Below, piece by piece: positions 1 to 9,092 of a DNA stretch of 20,397 nt. The position numbers and the translations under genes are program-made. How positions within the stretch are numbered: position 1 is the stretch's first letter; the number at the start of each line of letters is the position of its first letter. The DNA is taken from NCBI GenBank assembly GCA_900766745.1, contig CAAFWR010000005.1, positions 1 through 20,397 of the forward strand. Direction: 5' to 3'. The stretch comes from Methanobacteriaceae archaeon (GTDB taxonomy: Archaea; Methanobacteriota; Methanobacteria; Methanobacteriales; Methanobacteriaceae). The notes under the pieces were generated by a model. The model saw only the letters and a list, made by a program, of their open reading frames with translations. It was not told the origin of the DNA and searched no databases.

Positions 1-695
1 ATGAGTTAGAAAAGCTTAGAGAAATTTCTGATGAAGATGTAGTAAAAATATTAGGTCACAGAGCTCCAGGTGAAGAATACAAAAGTGTACACCCACCATT
101 AGATGAAATGGATGAGCCAGATGACATTGTAAGAGAATTAGTAAGCCCTATTGACGGTGCAAAAGCAGGGGACAGGATCAGATACATCCAATTCGTAGAT
201 TCCATGTACTTCGCTCCAGCTCAACCTTTCTTAAGGGCTAGATCATACTTATACAGATTCAGAGGAATCGATACTGGTACCTTATCAGGAAGACAAGTAA
301 TCGAAGCAAGAGAAAGAGACATCGAACGTATTTCTAAAGAACTTTTAGAAACTGAATACTTTGATACTGCAAGAACCGGTATTAGAGGTGCAGGTGTACA
401 CGGTCACTCTTTAAGACTTGATGAAAACGGTTTAATGTTTGATATGCTCAGAAGACAAGTATTAAACAACGAAACTGGTAACGTTGAAATGGTAAAAGAC
501 CAAATTGGTATCGAATTAGACGAACCTGTTGTTTTAGGTGAACCATTAGACGAAGAAACATTAAAAGCAAAAACCACTATCTACAGAATCGATGGTGACT
601 CATACAAAGACGACGAAGACGCTGTTAAAGTATGTCAAAAAATCCACGTAAGTAGATCTTTCGGTGCTTTCAACCCAATTAAAGGATGGGATTAA
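1..695 (+). CDS. mcrG: Methyl-coenzyme M reductase gamma subunit, 5'-partial
   Basis: Gamma subunit of the (alpha-beta-gamma)2 methyl-coenzyme M reductase, the cytoplasmic nickel-F430 enzyme that makes methane and the CoM-S-S-CoB heterodisulfide from methyl-CoM and CoB. The reading frame is open from base 3 to the TAA at 693-695, giving 230 visible residues. The beginning reads [20 protein letters not shown], a typical McrG N-terminal region, so the true start lies a few tens of codons before the window; the in-frame ATG at 108 is internal. The C-terminus ([14 protein letters not shown]) is also typical. Only two bases separate the stop from the mcrA start, the order expected from the mcrBDCGA operon of Methanobacteriales. 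Identity is secure; the only gap is the missing 5' end. Confidence 0.95.
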   Translation, partial: ELEKLREISDEDVVKILGHRAPGEEYKSVHPPLDEMDEPDDIVRELVSPIDGAKAGDRIRYIQFVDSMYFAPAQPFLRARSYLYRFRGIDTGTLSGRQVIEARERDIERISKELLETEYFDTARTGIRGAGVHGHSLRLDENGLMFDMLRRQVLNNETGNVEMVKDQIGIELDEPVVLGEPLDEETLKAKTTIYRIDGDSYKDDEDAVKVCQKIHVSRSFGAFNPIKGWD

Positions 696-697
696 AC

Positions 698-2353
698 ATG
701 GCAGATAAGAAATTTTTACATGCAATGAAAGAAAAATTCAATGAAGCTCCTACCGACAAAAGAACCACTTTTTACAACATGAACGGTTGGAAACAATCTC
801 CTGTAAAAACAAAATTCGTACATGAAGCAGAAGAAATTGCTAAGAAAAGAGGAATTCCAATGTACAACCCAGACATTGGTACTCCTTTAGGTCAAAGAGC
901 TTTAATGTCTTACCAATTATCCACTACTGACACTTTTGTTGAAGGGGACGATTTACATTTTATCAACAACGCAGCTATCCAACAAGCTTGGGACGATATC
1001 AGAAAAACTGTAATCGTAGGTTTAAACACTGCTCACAACGTTCTTGAAAAAAGATTAGGTATTGAAGTAACTCCAGAAACCATTACTGAATACTTAGAAA
1101 CTGTAAACCACGCTATGCCTGGTGCAGCTGTAGTTCAAGAACACATGGTAGAAACTGACCCATTAGTAGTACAAGACAGTTACGTAAAAGTATTTACCGG
1201 TGATGACGAATTAGCAGACGAAATCGATTCCGCATTTGTTTTAGATATTAACAAAGAGTTCAATGAAGAACAAGCTGAAGCTTTAAAAGCTGAAGTAGGT
1301 GGAAGTGTATGGCAAGCTGTAAGAATCCCTGGTATTGTAGGAAGAGTTTGTGATGGAGGTACCACCTCCAGATGGTCTGCTATGCAAATCGGTATGTCAA
1401 TGATTTCTGCATACAACCAATGTGCTGGTGAAGGAGCTACTGGTGACTTCGCATACGCATCCAAACACGCAGAAGTTATTCACATGGGTACTTACTTACC
1501 TGTAAGAAGAGCAAGAGCAGAAAACGAACTTGGTGGAGTTCCATTCGGATTCATGGCAGATATCTGTCAATCTTCCAGAGTTAACCCTGACGACCCAGTA
1601 CGTTCAACCTTAGATGTAGTAGCTTTAGGTGCTGCATTATACGACCAAATCTGGTTAGGTTCTTACATGTCTGGTGGTGTAGGATTTACTCAATACGCAA
1701 CTGCAGCTTATACTGACGACGTATTAGACGACTTCACTTACTATGGTAAAGATTATGTAGAAGACAAATACGGTGGATTAACCGAAGCACCTAACAACAT
1801 GGATACTGTTCTTGATGTAGGTACTGAAGTTGCTTTCTACTCTTTAGAACAATACGAAGAATATCCAGCTTTACTTGAAACTCACTTCGGTGGATCTCAA
1901 AGAGCTTCTGTTGTTTCCGCAGCTGCTGGTTGTTCCACTGCATTCGCTACTGGTAATGCACAAACTGGTTTAAGCGCATGGTACTTAGCTATGTACTTAC
2001 ACAAAGAACAACACTCCAGATTAGGATTCTACGGTTTCGATTTACAAGATCAATGTGGTGCAGCTAACACATTCTCCATCAGAAACGATGAAGGTTTACC
2101 ACTTGAAATGAGAGGTCCTAACTACCCTAACTATGCAATGAACGTAGGTCACCAAGGTGAATACGCTGGTATCGCACAAGCACCTCACGCTGCTCGTGGA
2201 GACGCTTGGGCTTTCAACCCATTAGTAAAAATTGCATTTGCTGACAAAAACTTAATATTCGACTTTAGTAAACCTCGTGCTGAATTTGCTAAAGGTGCAT
2301 TAAGAGAGTTCGAACCATCCGGTGAAAGAACTGCTATTATCCCAGCAAAATAG
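698..2353 (+). CDS. mcrA: Methyl-coenzyme M reductase alpha subunit
   Basis: Catalytic alpha subunit of methyl-coenzyme M reductase, 551 residues from the ATG at 698. An in-frame ATG at 686 lies inside mcrG and would add MGLN; the start at 698 gives the family N-terminus [14 protein letters not shown]. Diagnostic blocks are visible: [13 protein letters not shown] with the F430-ligating Gln, [20 protein letters not shown] with the His and Arg that are methylated in characterised enzymes, [20 protein letters not shown] with the active-site Tyr, [10 protein letters not shown] with the Gln methylated in some enzymes, and [10 protein letters not shown] with the thioglycine position at Gly446 and Cys453. 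Adjacency to the mtr operon argues for the mcr isoenzyme rather than the paralogous mrt (isoenzyme II). The gene strongly prefers AAC, TAC and TTC codons, as expected for a very highly expressed gene. A hairpin terminator follows 13 bases after the stop. Confidence 0.98.
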   Translation: MADKKFLHAMKEKFNEAPTDKRTTFYNMNGWKQSPVKTKFVHEAEEIAKKRGIPMYNPDIGTPLGQRALMSYQLSTTDTFVEGDDLHFINNAAIQQAWDDIRKTVIVGLNTAHNVLEKRLGIEVTPETITEYLETVNHAMPGAAVVQEHMVETDPLVVQDSYVKVFTGDDELADEIDSAFVLDINKEFNEEQAEALKAEVGGSVWQAVRIPGIVGRVCDGGTTSRWSAMQIGMSMISAYNQCAGEGATGDFAYASKHAEVIHMGTYLPVRRARAENELGGVPFGFMADICQSSRVNPDDPVRSTLDVVALGAALYDQIWLGSYMSGGVGFTQYATAAYTDDVLDDFTYYGKDYVEDKYGGLTEAPNNMDTVLDVGTEVAFYSLEQYEEYPALLETHFGGSQRASVVSAAAGCSTAFATGNAQTGLSAWYLAMYLHKEQHSRLGFYGFDLQDQCGAANTFSIRNDEGLPLEMRGPNYPNYAMNVGHQGEYAGIAQAPHAARGDAWAFNPLVKIAFADKNLIFDFSKPRAEFAKGALREFEPSGERTAIIPAK

Positions 2354-2366
2354 ATATCAAACTTTG

Positions 2367-2400
2367 TAAATAGGTGATTCTTTCACCTATTTATTTTTAT
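2367..2400 (+). terminator. Hairpin terminator of the mcr operon
   Basis: A perfect 11-bp inverted repeat, left arm 2367-2377 (TAAATAGGTGA) and right arm 2383-2393, with a 5-base loop, runs straight into a T-rich tract (2394-2400). It sits just after the mcrA stop, so it is the natural end of the mcr transcript. Some read-through into mtr is possible. Confidence 0.85.
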
Positions 2401-2592
2401 AATATTATTAAAACTTGCATTAATTGATATTGATAACATTTTTATAGTAATATTAAGAAAGTTAATCATGTCAACTATTGATATGTAAAAATTGATTTAT
2501 TTACATTACACGCAATAATATTAAAAATGAATATTATTGTTTTCACGTTTATTAAATGGTTAATTTAATAAAAAATATGGAGGAAAAAATTT
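2401..2592 (+). promoter_or_regulatory. mtr operon promoter region with inverted repeat
   Basis: A 192-base AT-rich gap without a gene. The best TATA-like element I see is TTTATTTA at 2496-2503, which would place initiation near 2525-2530. A perfect 10-bp inverted repeat, CAATAATATT at 2513-2522 and AATATTATTG at 2530-2539 (7-base spacer), lies across that predicted start. It could be an operator or a hairpin at the 5' end of the leader. A strong ribosome binding site, GGAGG at 2579-2583, precedes mtrE. Promoter position is inferred from sequence only; another TATA-like stretch lies near 2440. Confidence 0.5.
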
Positions 2593-3474
2593 ATGGACCC
2601 TGTAACATTAGGTGTTGTTGCATTAATGGGTGCAGTTGCAACTATTGGTGGTGCTGCAGAGGATCTCGAATCTGATATCGGATCTCAAAGTAACCCTAAC
2701 TCTCAAGTTCAACTTGCTCCACAAATGGGACATTTACACCGTATGATTAACAAAGCGGCTTCTGGTGAACCAGTCGCTTATGGTACTTGGTGTGGTATTG
2801 CAGGTGCTGTTGCATTTATCTTAATTGGTTTCGGCTTATTGCCTATTGTATCAATTGCTCTCGGTGCTTGTGTTGCTGCGTTAGTTCACGGAATTTATAC
2901 AGTTACTGCTCACTTTGGTAGGATTGTTGGTCAATCTCAATTTGAACAGCCTTTGTTTATGGATGTTGTTACATCATCATTAGGACCTATTGTTGGTCAC
3001 GGATTTATAACTACTTTTTGTATAGTTGGAATTTCTTACTTAATGGTTATTCCAATTAATGGAGCTACTCCTTTACATGTATTCCCATTACCACTTTTAG
3101 CAATGCTTTGGGGTATTGCTCTTGGTGCTATCGGTTCTTCAACTGGGGATGTACATTATGGTGCAGAAAGTGAATATCAAAAGTTCCCATTCGGTGGAGG
3201 TACTCCTGTAGCTATCCAAGGGGATATTGTAACCAAAGCTCCTTTAGGTGCTAAAAACTCTATTGATGTAGGTAACTTCTGTGCTAAATTTGGTGGACCT
3301 ATCACTGGATTATGTTTCGGTTTAGTTGTGTTCTTCAGTTTCTGGAACACTGTTGTATTTGGAATTTATGGTGGAATCATAGCTGGTATTATTCTTATTA
3401 TCATTTTAATCATCTTAAATGATAGAGTAGAAGTATTCGCAAGAAATACCTATGGGCCATATGAGGAAGATTAA
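2593..3474 (+). CDS. mtrE: Tetrahydromethanopterin S-methyltransferase subunit E
   Basis: Integral membrane subunit of the Na+-translocating N5-methyl-H4MPT:coenzyme M methyltransferase (MtrABCDEFGH), which couples methyl transfer to sodium export. 293 residues, full length for the family. About six hydrophobic segments are visible: near residues 1-22, a long double stretch at 64-104, then near 137-157 and 165-183, and a double one at about 235-276. The N-terminus MDPVTLGVVALMGAVATIGG and the block GTWCGIAGAVAF are characteristic of MtrE; MtrC, D and E form the membrane core thought to carry sodium. First gene of the operon, with GGAGG nine bases before the ATG and its own promoter region downstream of the mcr terminator. 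Its stop codon overlaps the ribosome binding site of mtrD. Confidence 0.96.
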   Translation: MDPVTLGVVALMGAVATIGGAAEDLESDIGSQSNPNSQVQLAPQMGHLHRMINKAASGEPVAYGTWCGIAGAVAFILIGFGLLPIVSIALGACVAALVHGIYTVTAHFGRIVGQSQFEQPLFMDVVTSSLGPIVGHGFITTFCIVGISYLMVIPINGATPLHVFPLPLLAMLWGIALGAIGSSTGDVHYGAESEYQKFPFGGGTPVAIQGDIVTKAPLGAKNSIDVGNFCAKFGGPITGLCFGLVVFFSFWNTVVFGIYGGIIAGIILIIILIILNDRVEVFARNTYGPYEED

Positions 3475-3486
3475 GGAGGTTTCATT

Positions 3487-4188
3487 ATGGATCCATTATT
3501 TTTAATTATATTCGTCGCAATTGGTGGAGTACTCATCGGTGCGGGTGTACACTTCATTCCTGTAGGAGGAGCTCCTGCAGCTATGGCAACCGCAACTGGA
3601 GTAGGTACTGGTACCGCAATGTTAGCAGCTGGAGCTGGATTAACTGGTCTTATTACCGCTGCAACTATGACAGGTCAACCATGGTGGATTATAGGTATTG
3701 GTGGTGCAATTGGTGCAATGATCATGATGGGTATTACCATGCTCATTGCTAACTACATATATGTATATGGTGTAGGTGTTGTACCAGCAGCAGCTAAAGT
3801 AGAAGTTGACCCTTTCACTGGACGTAACCAAGAAAAATATAAAACTCCTGGTACTGAAGGTCACGGTGTACCATTCGCATCTTACATTAGTGGATTAATC
3901 GGTGGTCTCTTCGGTGGTTTTGGTGGAGGTATGGTTTACTACGCCATCAATACTGCAGCTACTGAAGGTACCTTTGTAACTGATCCAGTTATAACTGTAG
4001 GTTTAGCTGCAATTCTTGGTGTAGCTGTGTTCTTCATCAACGCGGTAATTGCATCCTATAACATTGGTGGTACTATCGAAGGTTTCACTGATCCTAAATT
4101 TAAGAGAATAGGTACTGGTGCAGTAGCATGTCTTATTGCTTCTATTGTACTCGGTATATTCTGTGTATTATTAACTGGAGGTATCTAA
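3487..4188 (+). CDS. mtrD: Tetrahydromethanopterin S-methyltransferase subunit D
   Basis: Membrane subunit of the Mtr complex, 233 residues. The N-terminus MDPLFLIIFVAIGGVLIGAGVHFIPVGGAPAA is a membrane span followed by a Gly/Ala-rich stretch, and roughly six hydrophobic segments follow, interrupted by one hydrophilic loop near residues 103-128. It starts 12 bases after mtrE, with AAGGAGG lying over the mtrE stop codon, so the two are translationally close. Belongs to the sodium-conducting core with MtrC and MtrE. Identity rests on sequence character plus fixed position in the mtrEDCBAFGH order. Confidence 0.95.
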   Translation: MDPLFLIIFVAIGGVLIGAGVHFIPVGGAPAAMATATGVGTGTAMLAAGAGLTGLITAATMTGQPWWIIGIGGAIGAMIMMGITMLIANYIYVYGVGVVPAAAKVEVDPFTGRNQEKYKTPGTEGHGVPFASYISGLIGGLFGGFGGGMVYYAINTAATEGTFVTDPVITVGLAAILGVAVFFINAVIASYNIGGTIEGFTDPKFKRIGTGAVACLIASIVLGIFCVLLTGGI

Positions 4189-4189
4189 A

Positions 4190-5002
4190 ATGTCTGCTGG
4201 TGGAAGTGGAGAAGCTTCAGCTGGAGCAATTAGTTCAACTACTTTACTTATTGTAGGTATTATAGGTGGACTTATAGGAATTTATTTAAGTAATATTGAA
4301 CCAACTATCGGTCCTGTAATAGCATGTCTCGGTGCAGTATGTGCTATTGTATGGGGTGCTGATGCTATTCGTAGAGTAGCAAGTTACGGTTTAGGTACTG
4401 GTGTACCATCTATTGGTTACATGAGTTTATCTATCGGTGTAATTGGTTCATTATCTGGTATAGGTGTAGCATATATTATGTCCCAAAACATCATTGGACC
4501 TGTTCTTGCATTAGTATTTTCAATGATCATCGGTCTTATTGTAGCAGTTATTGCTAAAAAAATCGTAGGTATGAAAATCCCTATTATGGAAAGATGTACT
4601 GTTGAAATCGCTGGTGCTGCAGCATTATCTATCTTAGCATTTTCTGCTGCTGTTACAGGTACTTACAACATTGAAGCTATTTTAGCATCTGTTGTTGGTA
4701 CTGGTTTCATTGCAGTATTCTTTATCATGAATACTATGGCAATCCAACACCCTTTCAATGCATGTTTAGGACCTAACGAAGACCAAGTAAGAACTCTTAA
4801 ATGTGCATGTTCCACTGCATTTTTAGCTATGATTATTACTGGTATTTTATCAGTCGTAGCTGGTGGTCAATATGCTTGGTTCGCTATTATTATCGTTGGT
4901 TTAATCGGATGGGTTATCTCATTCAGAAGCTTTGTAAAAGCTTCATTCGAAGCTGCTGCATCTGTAAAATGGTCTGGTCTCTGGCCTAAAGTAGAGGAAT
5001 AA
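4190..5002 (+). CDS. mtrC: Tetrahydromethanopterin S-methyltransferase subunit C
   Basis: Membrane subunit of the Mtr complex, 270 residues, with about eight hydrophobic segments separated by short loops. Conserved stretches include [20 protein letters not shown] and the cytoplasmic-type loop [19 protein letters not shown]. The ATG follows the mtrD stop with one base between, and its ribosome binding site (GGAGGT, 4177-4182) lies inside the mtrD coding end, so translation is probably coupled. It ends in a hydrophilic tail ([12 protein letters not shown]). Confidence 0.95.
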   Translation: MSAGGSGEASAGAISSTTLLIVGIIGGLIGIYLSNIEPTIGPVIACLGAVCAIVWGADAIRRVASYGLGTGVPSIGYMSLSIGVIGSLSGIGVAYIMSQNIIGPVLALVFSMIIGLIVAVIAKKIVGMKIPIMERCTVEIAGAAALSILAFSAAVTGTYNIEAILASVVGTGFIAVFFIMNTMAIQHPFNACLGPNEDQVRTLKCACSTAFLAMIITGILSVVAGGQYAWFAIIIVGLIGWVISFRSFVKASFEAAASVKWSGLWPKVEE

Positions 5003-5018
5003 TCAAGGAGGTATAATT

Positions 5019-5348
5019 ATGGTTGAAATGTTACCTATGGTTCAAATTGTACCTGAAATGAATTTGGCTCTCGATCCAGCTACTGGTATGTTAGGAGCAT
5101 CTTTAGGTTCAGGCGTAGTTATATTATCTATGGATGATGTAAACGAAGCAGTAACAAAAATGGAAGAAGCAGCTGATGAATTAATGGGATCTTTAGACCC
5201 ATATACTAGCCCTGTTGGTTCTTATCCAGGTAGGGAAGGTTCCTTTGTAACTGCCGGTATGTTAACAAACACTGTATACGGATTTATATTGGCAATTATC
5301 ATCATCTTTGCTGCTATGCCTATTCTAATCTCTTGGGGGGTATTATAA
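5019..5348 (+). CDS. mtrB: Tetrahydromethanopterin S-methyltransferase subunit B
   Basis: Small Mtr subunit, 109 residues, with a mostly hydrophilic N-terminal two thirds (ending [17 protein letters not shown]) and a single C-terminal membrane helix near residues 86-106 ([19 protein letters not shown]). It is thought to belong to the peripheral stalk joining MtrA to the membrane core. Preceded by AAGGAGGT; the stop TAA at 5346-5348 directly abuts the mtrA ATG, and the GGGGGT serving mtrA is inside mtrB. Confidence 0.94.
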   Translation: MVEMLPMVQIVPEMNLALDPATGMLGASLGSGVVILSMDDVNEAVTKMEEAADELMGSLDPYTSPVGSYPGREGSFVTAGMLTNTVYGFILAIIIIFAAMPILISWGVL

Positions 5349-6065
5349 ATGGCAGATAAAAAAGCAACAGCCGAAGGCTGGCCTGTTATTAGTGGGGACT
5401 ACATCGTAGGAGACCCAGAAAGCCCAGTTGCTGTTACTACATTAGCTTCACATATTGAAGGTGACTTATCTGGTGCAGCAATTGCAGGACCATGTAAAAC
5501 TGAAAATTTAGGTGTAGAAAAAGTAGTTGCAAACATTATTTCAAACCCTAACATTAGATTTTTAATTTTATCTGGTGCTGAAGTACAAGGTCACATTACT
5601 GGTCAAAGTTTTAAAGCTTTACATGAGAATGGTTGTGACCCTGAAAAGAAAAGCATTAATGGTGCTACCGGAGCTATTCCTTTTGTTGAAAATATTCCAT
5701 TAGAAGGAATTGACAGATTCCAACAACAATTAGAAATTGTTGATATGATTGATGTGGAAGATACTGGCGCTATTCAAGCAAAAATTAACGAATGTATTGA
5801 AAAAGATCCTGGTGCTTTTGAAGAAGAAGCAATGGTCATTTCTGTAGATGAAGATAATGGAGATGAAGATTCTGGGGAAGAAATGAGAGTTGTCTCCCCG
5901 GAAACTGCAATCATCGAAGCTAGAATGAGAAACATCGACACTAAAATGAAAATGATTGGTGCTGTTCAAAGGAACATGGCGGGTAATTATGCAGGTAAAG
6001 TTCAAGGAATCATGCTTGGATTAATCTTTACATTAGTAATTGGTGCTTTATTCATTATATTCTAG
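5349..6065 (+). CDS. mtrA: Tetrahydromethanopterin S-methyltransferase subunit A, corrinoid-binding
   Basis: Carries the corrinoid (5-hydroxybenzimidazolyl cobamide) that receives the methyl group from methyl-H4MPT via MtrH and passes it to coenzyme M. 238 residues: an N-terminal cobamide domain (about 1-165), an acidic linker ([12 protein letters not shown], about 176-187), a second helical stretch and a C-terminal membrane anchor ([19 protein letters not shown]). His82 in [20 protein letters not shown] matches the cobalt-ligating His84 of the Methanothermobacter protein. The ATG directly abuts the mtrB stop. Its need for a corrinoid links it to cobY, downstream. Confidence 0.97.
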   Translation: MADKKATAEGWPVISGDYIVGDPESPVAVTTLASHIEGDLSGAAIAGPCKTENLGVEKVVANIISNPNIRFLILSGAEVQGHITGQSFKALHENGCDPEKKSINGATGAIPFVENIPLEGIDRFQQQLEIVDMIDVEDTGAIQAKINECIEKDPGAFEEEAMVISVDEDNGDEDSGEEMRVVSPETAIIEARMRNIDTKMKMIGAVQRNMAGNYAGKVQGIMLGLIFTLVIGALFIIF

Positions 6066-6077
6066 GGGGTTTAATTT

Positions 6078-6284
6078 ATGGTAAGAATTTCTAACAAACC
6101 AAATATGACAGGTATTAAAAATGTCTCTGAGGATATGGAATATGGTTCTAAACTTATTGCTAGAGAAGGAAAACTTTATGCTGGTTTAATAGATACTAGA
6201 GTAAAAGGTTTTGCTTTTGGTATTGCAATTGCAATTCTTTTAGTAATTATTATACCATTCATTGCAAAAGTATGTGGTTTATAG
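6078..6284 (+). CDS. mtrF: Tetrahydromethanopterin S-methyltransferase subunit F
   Basis: 68-residue Mtr subunit with a short soluble part (MVRISNKPNMTGIKNVSEDM) followed by one C-terminal membrane helix (FAFGIAIAILLVIIIPFIA, about residues 46-64). MtrF is related to the C-terminal region of MtrA, and the layout here agrees: both have a short helical segment then an anchor. GGGGGT lies just after the mtrA stop. Confidence 0.93.
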   Translation: MVRISNKPNMTGIKNVSEDMEYGSKLIAREGKLYAGLIDTRVKGFAFGIAIAILLVIIIPFIAKVCGL

Positions 6285-6296
6285 AGGTGTTATAAA

Positions 6297-6530
6297 ATGA
6301 GTGAAGATAATTCAATACCTCAAGTAATGGTATCAGCTGATGAATACAACGCTATCGTTGAAAGATTAGACGAAGCAGAAGAAAAAGTTGATTTCACTGC
6401 TGGTGAATATTACCAACGTTTAGGCCAACAAACTGGAAGAGATGTTGGAATTTTATATGGAATGATATTAGGTCTCATAATTTTAATTGTATTACTTAAA
6501 TTCCCAAGTGTAATATCAATAGTATTATAG
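6297..6530 (+). CDS. mtrG: Tetrahydromethanopterin S-methyltransferase subunit G
   Basis: 77-residue Mtr subunit: soluble, charged N-terminal part with a predicted helix ([20 protein letters not shown]), then one membrane helix ([20 protein letters not shown], about 50-70). Position between mtrF and mtrH and size fit the family. The ribosome binding site is GAGGTG, just after the mtrF stop. Confidence 0.93.
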   Translation: MSEDNSIPQVMVSADEYNAIVERLDEAEEKVDFTAGEYYQRLGQQTGRDVGILYGMILGLIILIVLLKFPSVISIVL

Positions 6531-6551
6531 GTATATGAAGGAGGATTTTTA

Positions 6552-7484
6552 ATGTTTAAGTTTGATAAAGAACAAACAGTATATGATATTGCTGGTGTAA
6601 AAATCGGTGGACAACCAGGTGAATACCCAACAGTATTAGCAGGAACCATCTTTTACGGTGGACACAACATCATCAACGACGAATTAACTGGTGATTTTGA
6701 CAAAGATAAAGCAGAAAAATTAATCAAAGACATGGAAGAAATGACTGATGTTACAGGTAACCCATGTATTGTACAAGTATTCGGACAAACCCCAGAAGCT
6801 CTTACTAAATACATTGAATTTGTAGGAGACGTCTGTGACAAACCGTTCCTCATAGACTCCACTTCTGGTGAAGCTAGAGTAGCTGGTGCAAAATATGCAG
6901 ATGAAACTGGATTAACTGAAAGAGCTATTTACAATTCTATTAACATGTCAGCAGAACAATCTGAATTAGATGCTATTAAAGAATCTGATATTTCTGCTTC
7001 CATCGTTTTAGGTTTCAACCCAATGAACGCTACCATCGATGGTAAAATCGGAATCTGGGATCACGGTGACGGTGCTGTAGACAAAGGTTTACTCGACATC
7101 GCAGCTGATTGTGGAATTGACAAATTCTTAATGGATACTGCAGTAACTCCTTTAGGACAAGGTGCAGGTATCGCAGCAAGAACTTCTTTTGCAGAAAAAG
7201 CTAAATGGGGATACCCTGTAGGATCAGGTATTCACAACGTACCATCTGCATGGGACTGGTTAAGAGACTACAAAAAAGAAAACAAAGAAGCTTTCACTGT
7301 TTGTGATATTGGTGCAAACATTATCCAAGTAATGTGTGGAGGAGACTTCGTTCTCTTTGGACCTATCGAAAACGCAACTATTGCTTTCCCTGCAGTAGCA
7401 CAAACTGATATGTTTATTGCAGAAGCAGCAAAAGATATGGGAACTGAAGCTGTTGAGTTCCACCCAATTAACAATTTATTATAA
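6552..7484 (+). CDS. mtrH: Tetrahydromethanopterin S-methyltransferase subunit H
   Basis: Soluble methyltransferase subunit that moves the methyl group from N5-methyl-H4MPT to the MtrA-bound corrinoid. 310 residues, TIM-barrel type, related to other methyltetrahydropterin:corrinoid methyltransferases. Recognisable blocks are YDIAGVKIGGQPGEYPTVLAGTIFY at the N-terminus, KPFLIDSTSGEAR, SASIVLGFNPMNATIDGKIGIW, and DTAVTPLGQGAGIAARTSFAEKAKWGYPVGSG. No membrane segment. Last gene of the operon, with AAGGAGG before the ATG and a hairpin terminator overlapping its stop codon. Confidence 0.97.
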   Translation: MFKFDKEQTVYDIAGVKIGGQPGEYPTVLAGTIFYGGHNIINDELTGDFDKDKAEKLIKDMEEMTDVTGNPCIVQVFGQTPEALTKYIEFVGDVCDKPFLIDSTSGEARVAGAKYADETGLTERAIYNSINMSAEQSELDAIKESDISASIVLGFNPMNATIDGKIGIWDHGDGAVDKGLLDIAADCGIDKFLMDTAVTPLGQGAGIAARTSFAEKAKWGYPVGSGIHNVPSAWDWLRDYKKENKEAFTVCDIGANIIQVMCGGDFVLFGPIENATIAFPAVAQTDMFIAEAAKDMGTEAVEFHPINNLL

Positions 7485-7522
7485 GATTAGATTAATTTCT
7501 AATCTTGTTTTACTTTTTTTTT
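7483..7522 (+). terminator. Hairpin terminator of the mtr operon
   Basis: A perfect 9-bp inverted repeat, AAGATTAGA (7483-7491) and TCTAATCTT (7498-7506), with a 6-base loop, is followed by a T-rich tract to 7522. The left arm begins within the mtrH stop codon. Confidence 0.85.
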
Positions 7523-7541
7523 AAGAAAATTTTAATAAAAC

Positions 7542-7588
7542 TTATATTATTTTAAAAAGATATTATAAACTAACTTAATTTTTGAGGT
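7542..7588 (+). promoter_or_regulatory. Promoter and ribosome binding site of the marker 14 gene
   Basis: TATA-like TTATATTA at 7542-7549, 55 bases before the ATG, would start transcription near 7572. GAGGT at 7584-7588 is the ribosome binding site for the ATG at 7597. Since a terminator precedes it, this gene appears to be transcribed separately from mtr. Confidence 0.5.
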
Positions 7589-7596
7589 TTTTATTA

Positions 7597-9063
7597 ATGT
7601 CTTTTTTAGATAAACTTTTTAAAAGAGGACCTAAGCCTATTATTGCTAAATCCCATGAAGGAAATTTGGATTCATTAAGAGCTCAAAAAGCTGGTCCTGC
7701 AAGTCCTGGTGTTGTAAAAGAGCCTGATACTTTTTATGTAACTGCATCTGTTGAACTTGGTAATACTACTACTAAGTCTATTATAACCGCTACTAATCTA
7801 AATACAAGTGAATGTTATTTGCTTAATAAAACTGTTAAAATGACTAGGGATATTAGGCCTCCAAAAGCTAATGAGGAAGTTTTTGGTAAAACAGTTTGGG
7901 GTATTGAACTTTCTAAAGAAGCTGTAGCTGAAATGATTAAAGATACTGTTTTAGAATCCCTTAAAAAGGCTAATGTTGATAAGGACGAGGATCTTGATTT
8001 TGTTGTAAGGTCTACTGGAGTTACTGCTGGTTTTGCTACTGCTGAAGAAGCAGGAAAACTTGTTATTGCATTAGCTGACGGTTGTTTAGATGCAGGAATT
8101 CCTCCAAGAAAAATGTCTCCTGCCATGAGTGTTTCTCAACTTCCTGAAAGACTTAGAAAACATACTCTTTTAGAAAATATCATGTTTGACGGCGCTGTTG
8201 TTAGTGTTGTTCCGCCTAAAGGAAAAGAGTCTGTTGCTAATGAAATGGAAGGGGAACTTGTTACTGCAGGTATTAAAGTAGGTGCTAAATGGACTGAGGT
8301 TGATTATAGAAACCCTTGCGTAAGTCTTGACTTCGGATCTACATTAGCTGGCAGAATTGTTAATGGAGATGATCCATATGCAAGTACTGTTGGTAACTTT
8401 TTAGGTTTGGCAGGTGTTATTTCTGATTCTTTAGCTCGGGGTTCTGGTCAGGTTGATAAAAATGGCGGTGCCGCTATTGATTTATATTCTGATAAGCTAA
8501 TTAAAAAGGCAGATACTAAAAAGGCTAAAGCTAATGCAGAAGAAGCTCATAAGCTTATTGATATCAGAAAAGTTCCTGAAGGATTTACCCGTTTCGGTAC
8601 TGTTCCTATTGACGTTGAAGCTGCTAAGGAAGCTGGAAACGTTTTGATTGGTTGTGATGTTGGTACTAACGGTGATGGTATTCCTGATTTAATGGAGTTA
8701 GGTAAGGAATTTTATGAATCTGACGGACTTCCTACTTTATTGGCTACTATGGATTATGTTAGTGCTAATATTGTTTATCGTGTTCTTGATGTAGCTTTTG
8801 CTGAAAATGTTATTGTTGATGGTTCTGTTTTAGGAGTTACTGGAAGAGCAGGTATTACCGGTCGTAAGCCAGAACTGATTTTAGAATATTCCAAGGATAA
8901 ATTTAATGACACAGTTTTCGTTGAAGATGGTCTTGCTTTAGGTTCAGCTATCATGGCTCGTTGTATGAATTCAATGGGTACTCCAAAACATCCTATTGGT
9001 GGCCACCAAGGGGAAAAATGTATTCTCGGTAAAAGGATGAAAATGCAGAATAGCAAATTCTAA
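7597..9063 (+). CDS. Putative methanogenesis marker protein 14 (ASKHA-type fold)
   Basis: 488 residues from the ATG at 7597 (a TTG at 7582 lies on the ribosome binding site and is rejected). I recognise it as the family called methanogenesis marker protein 14, found across methanogens, with no firmly assigned function that I know of. Visible motifs suggest an actin/Hsp70/sugar-kinase-like nucleotide-binding fold: VELGNTTTKSI near residues 49-59 (phosphate-1 loop type), CVSLDFGSTLAGRIV in the middle, and a Gly/Asp-rich IGCDVGTNGDG later, before DYVSANIVYRVLDVAFAENVIVDGSVLG. There is no Fe-S binding Cys cluster, unlike RACE or RamA corrinoid activators that share this fold. It lies between mtr and cobY, both corrinoid-related, which suggests (inference only) a role in maintaining MtrA or another methanogenesis cofactor. 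The gene uses many GAT, AAT and TTT codons, unlike mcr and mtr. Confidence 0.75.
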   Translation: MSFLDKLFKRGPKPIIAKSHEGNLDSLRAQKAGPASPGVVKEPDTFYVTASVELGNTTTKSIITATNLNTSECYLLNKTVKMTRDIRPPKANEEVFGKTVWGIELSKEAVAEMIKDTVLESLKKANVDKDEDLDFVVRSTGVTAGFATAEEAGKLVIALADGCLDAGIPPRKMSPAMSVSQLPERLRKHTLLENIMFDGAVVSVVPPKGKESVANEMEGELVTAGIKVGAKWTEVDYRNPCVSLDFGSTLAGRIVNGDDPYASTVGNFLGLAGVISDSLARGSGQVDKNGGAAIDLYSDKLIKKADTKKAKANAEEAHKLIDIRKVPEGFTRFGTVPIDVEAAKEAGNVLIGCDVGTNGDGIPDLMELGKEFYESDGLPTLLATMDYVSANIVYRVLDVAFAENVIVDGSVLGVTGRAGITGRKPELILEYSKDKFNDTVFVEDGLALGSAIMARCMNSMGTPKHPIGGHQGEKCILGKRMKMQNSKF

Positions 9064-9092
9064 TTTTTCATTTTCATTTATTTTTGATTTGT

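Noticed and set aside
108..110. ATG at 108 as the start of mcrG
   Set aside because: The same frame is open to the left window edge and encodes conserved McrG sequence, so the gene is truncated by the window.
1180..1464. Minus-strand reading frame inside mcrA, and similar minus-strand frames inside mtrA, mtrH, the marker 14 gene, mvhG, mvhA and mvhB
   Set aside because: Each lies fully inside a conserved gene, has no ribosome binding site or promoter, and gives compositionally odd protein (Ser/Phe/Thr-rich) explained by the codon bias of the real gene.
7507..7596. A small gene between mtr and the marker 14 gene
   Set aside because: The gap is T- and A-rich with a terminator tail and a TATA box, and shows no frame with a start and ribosome binding site.
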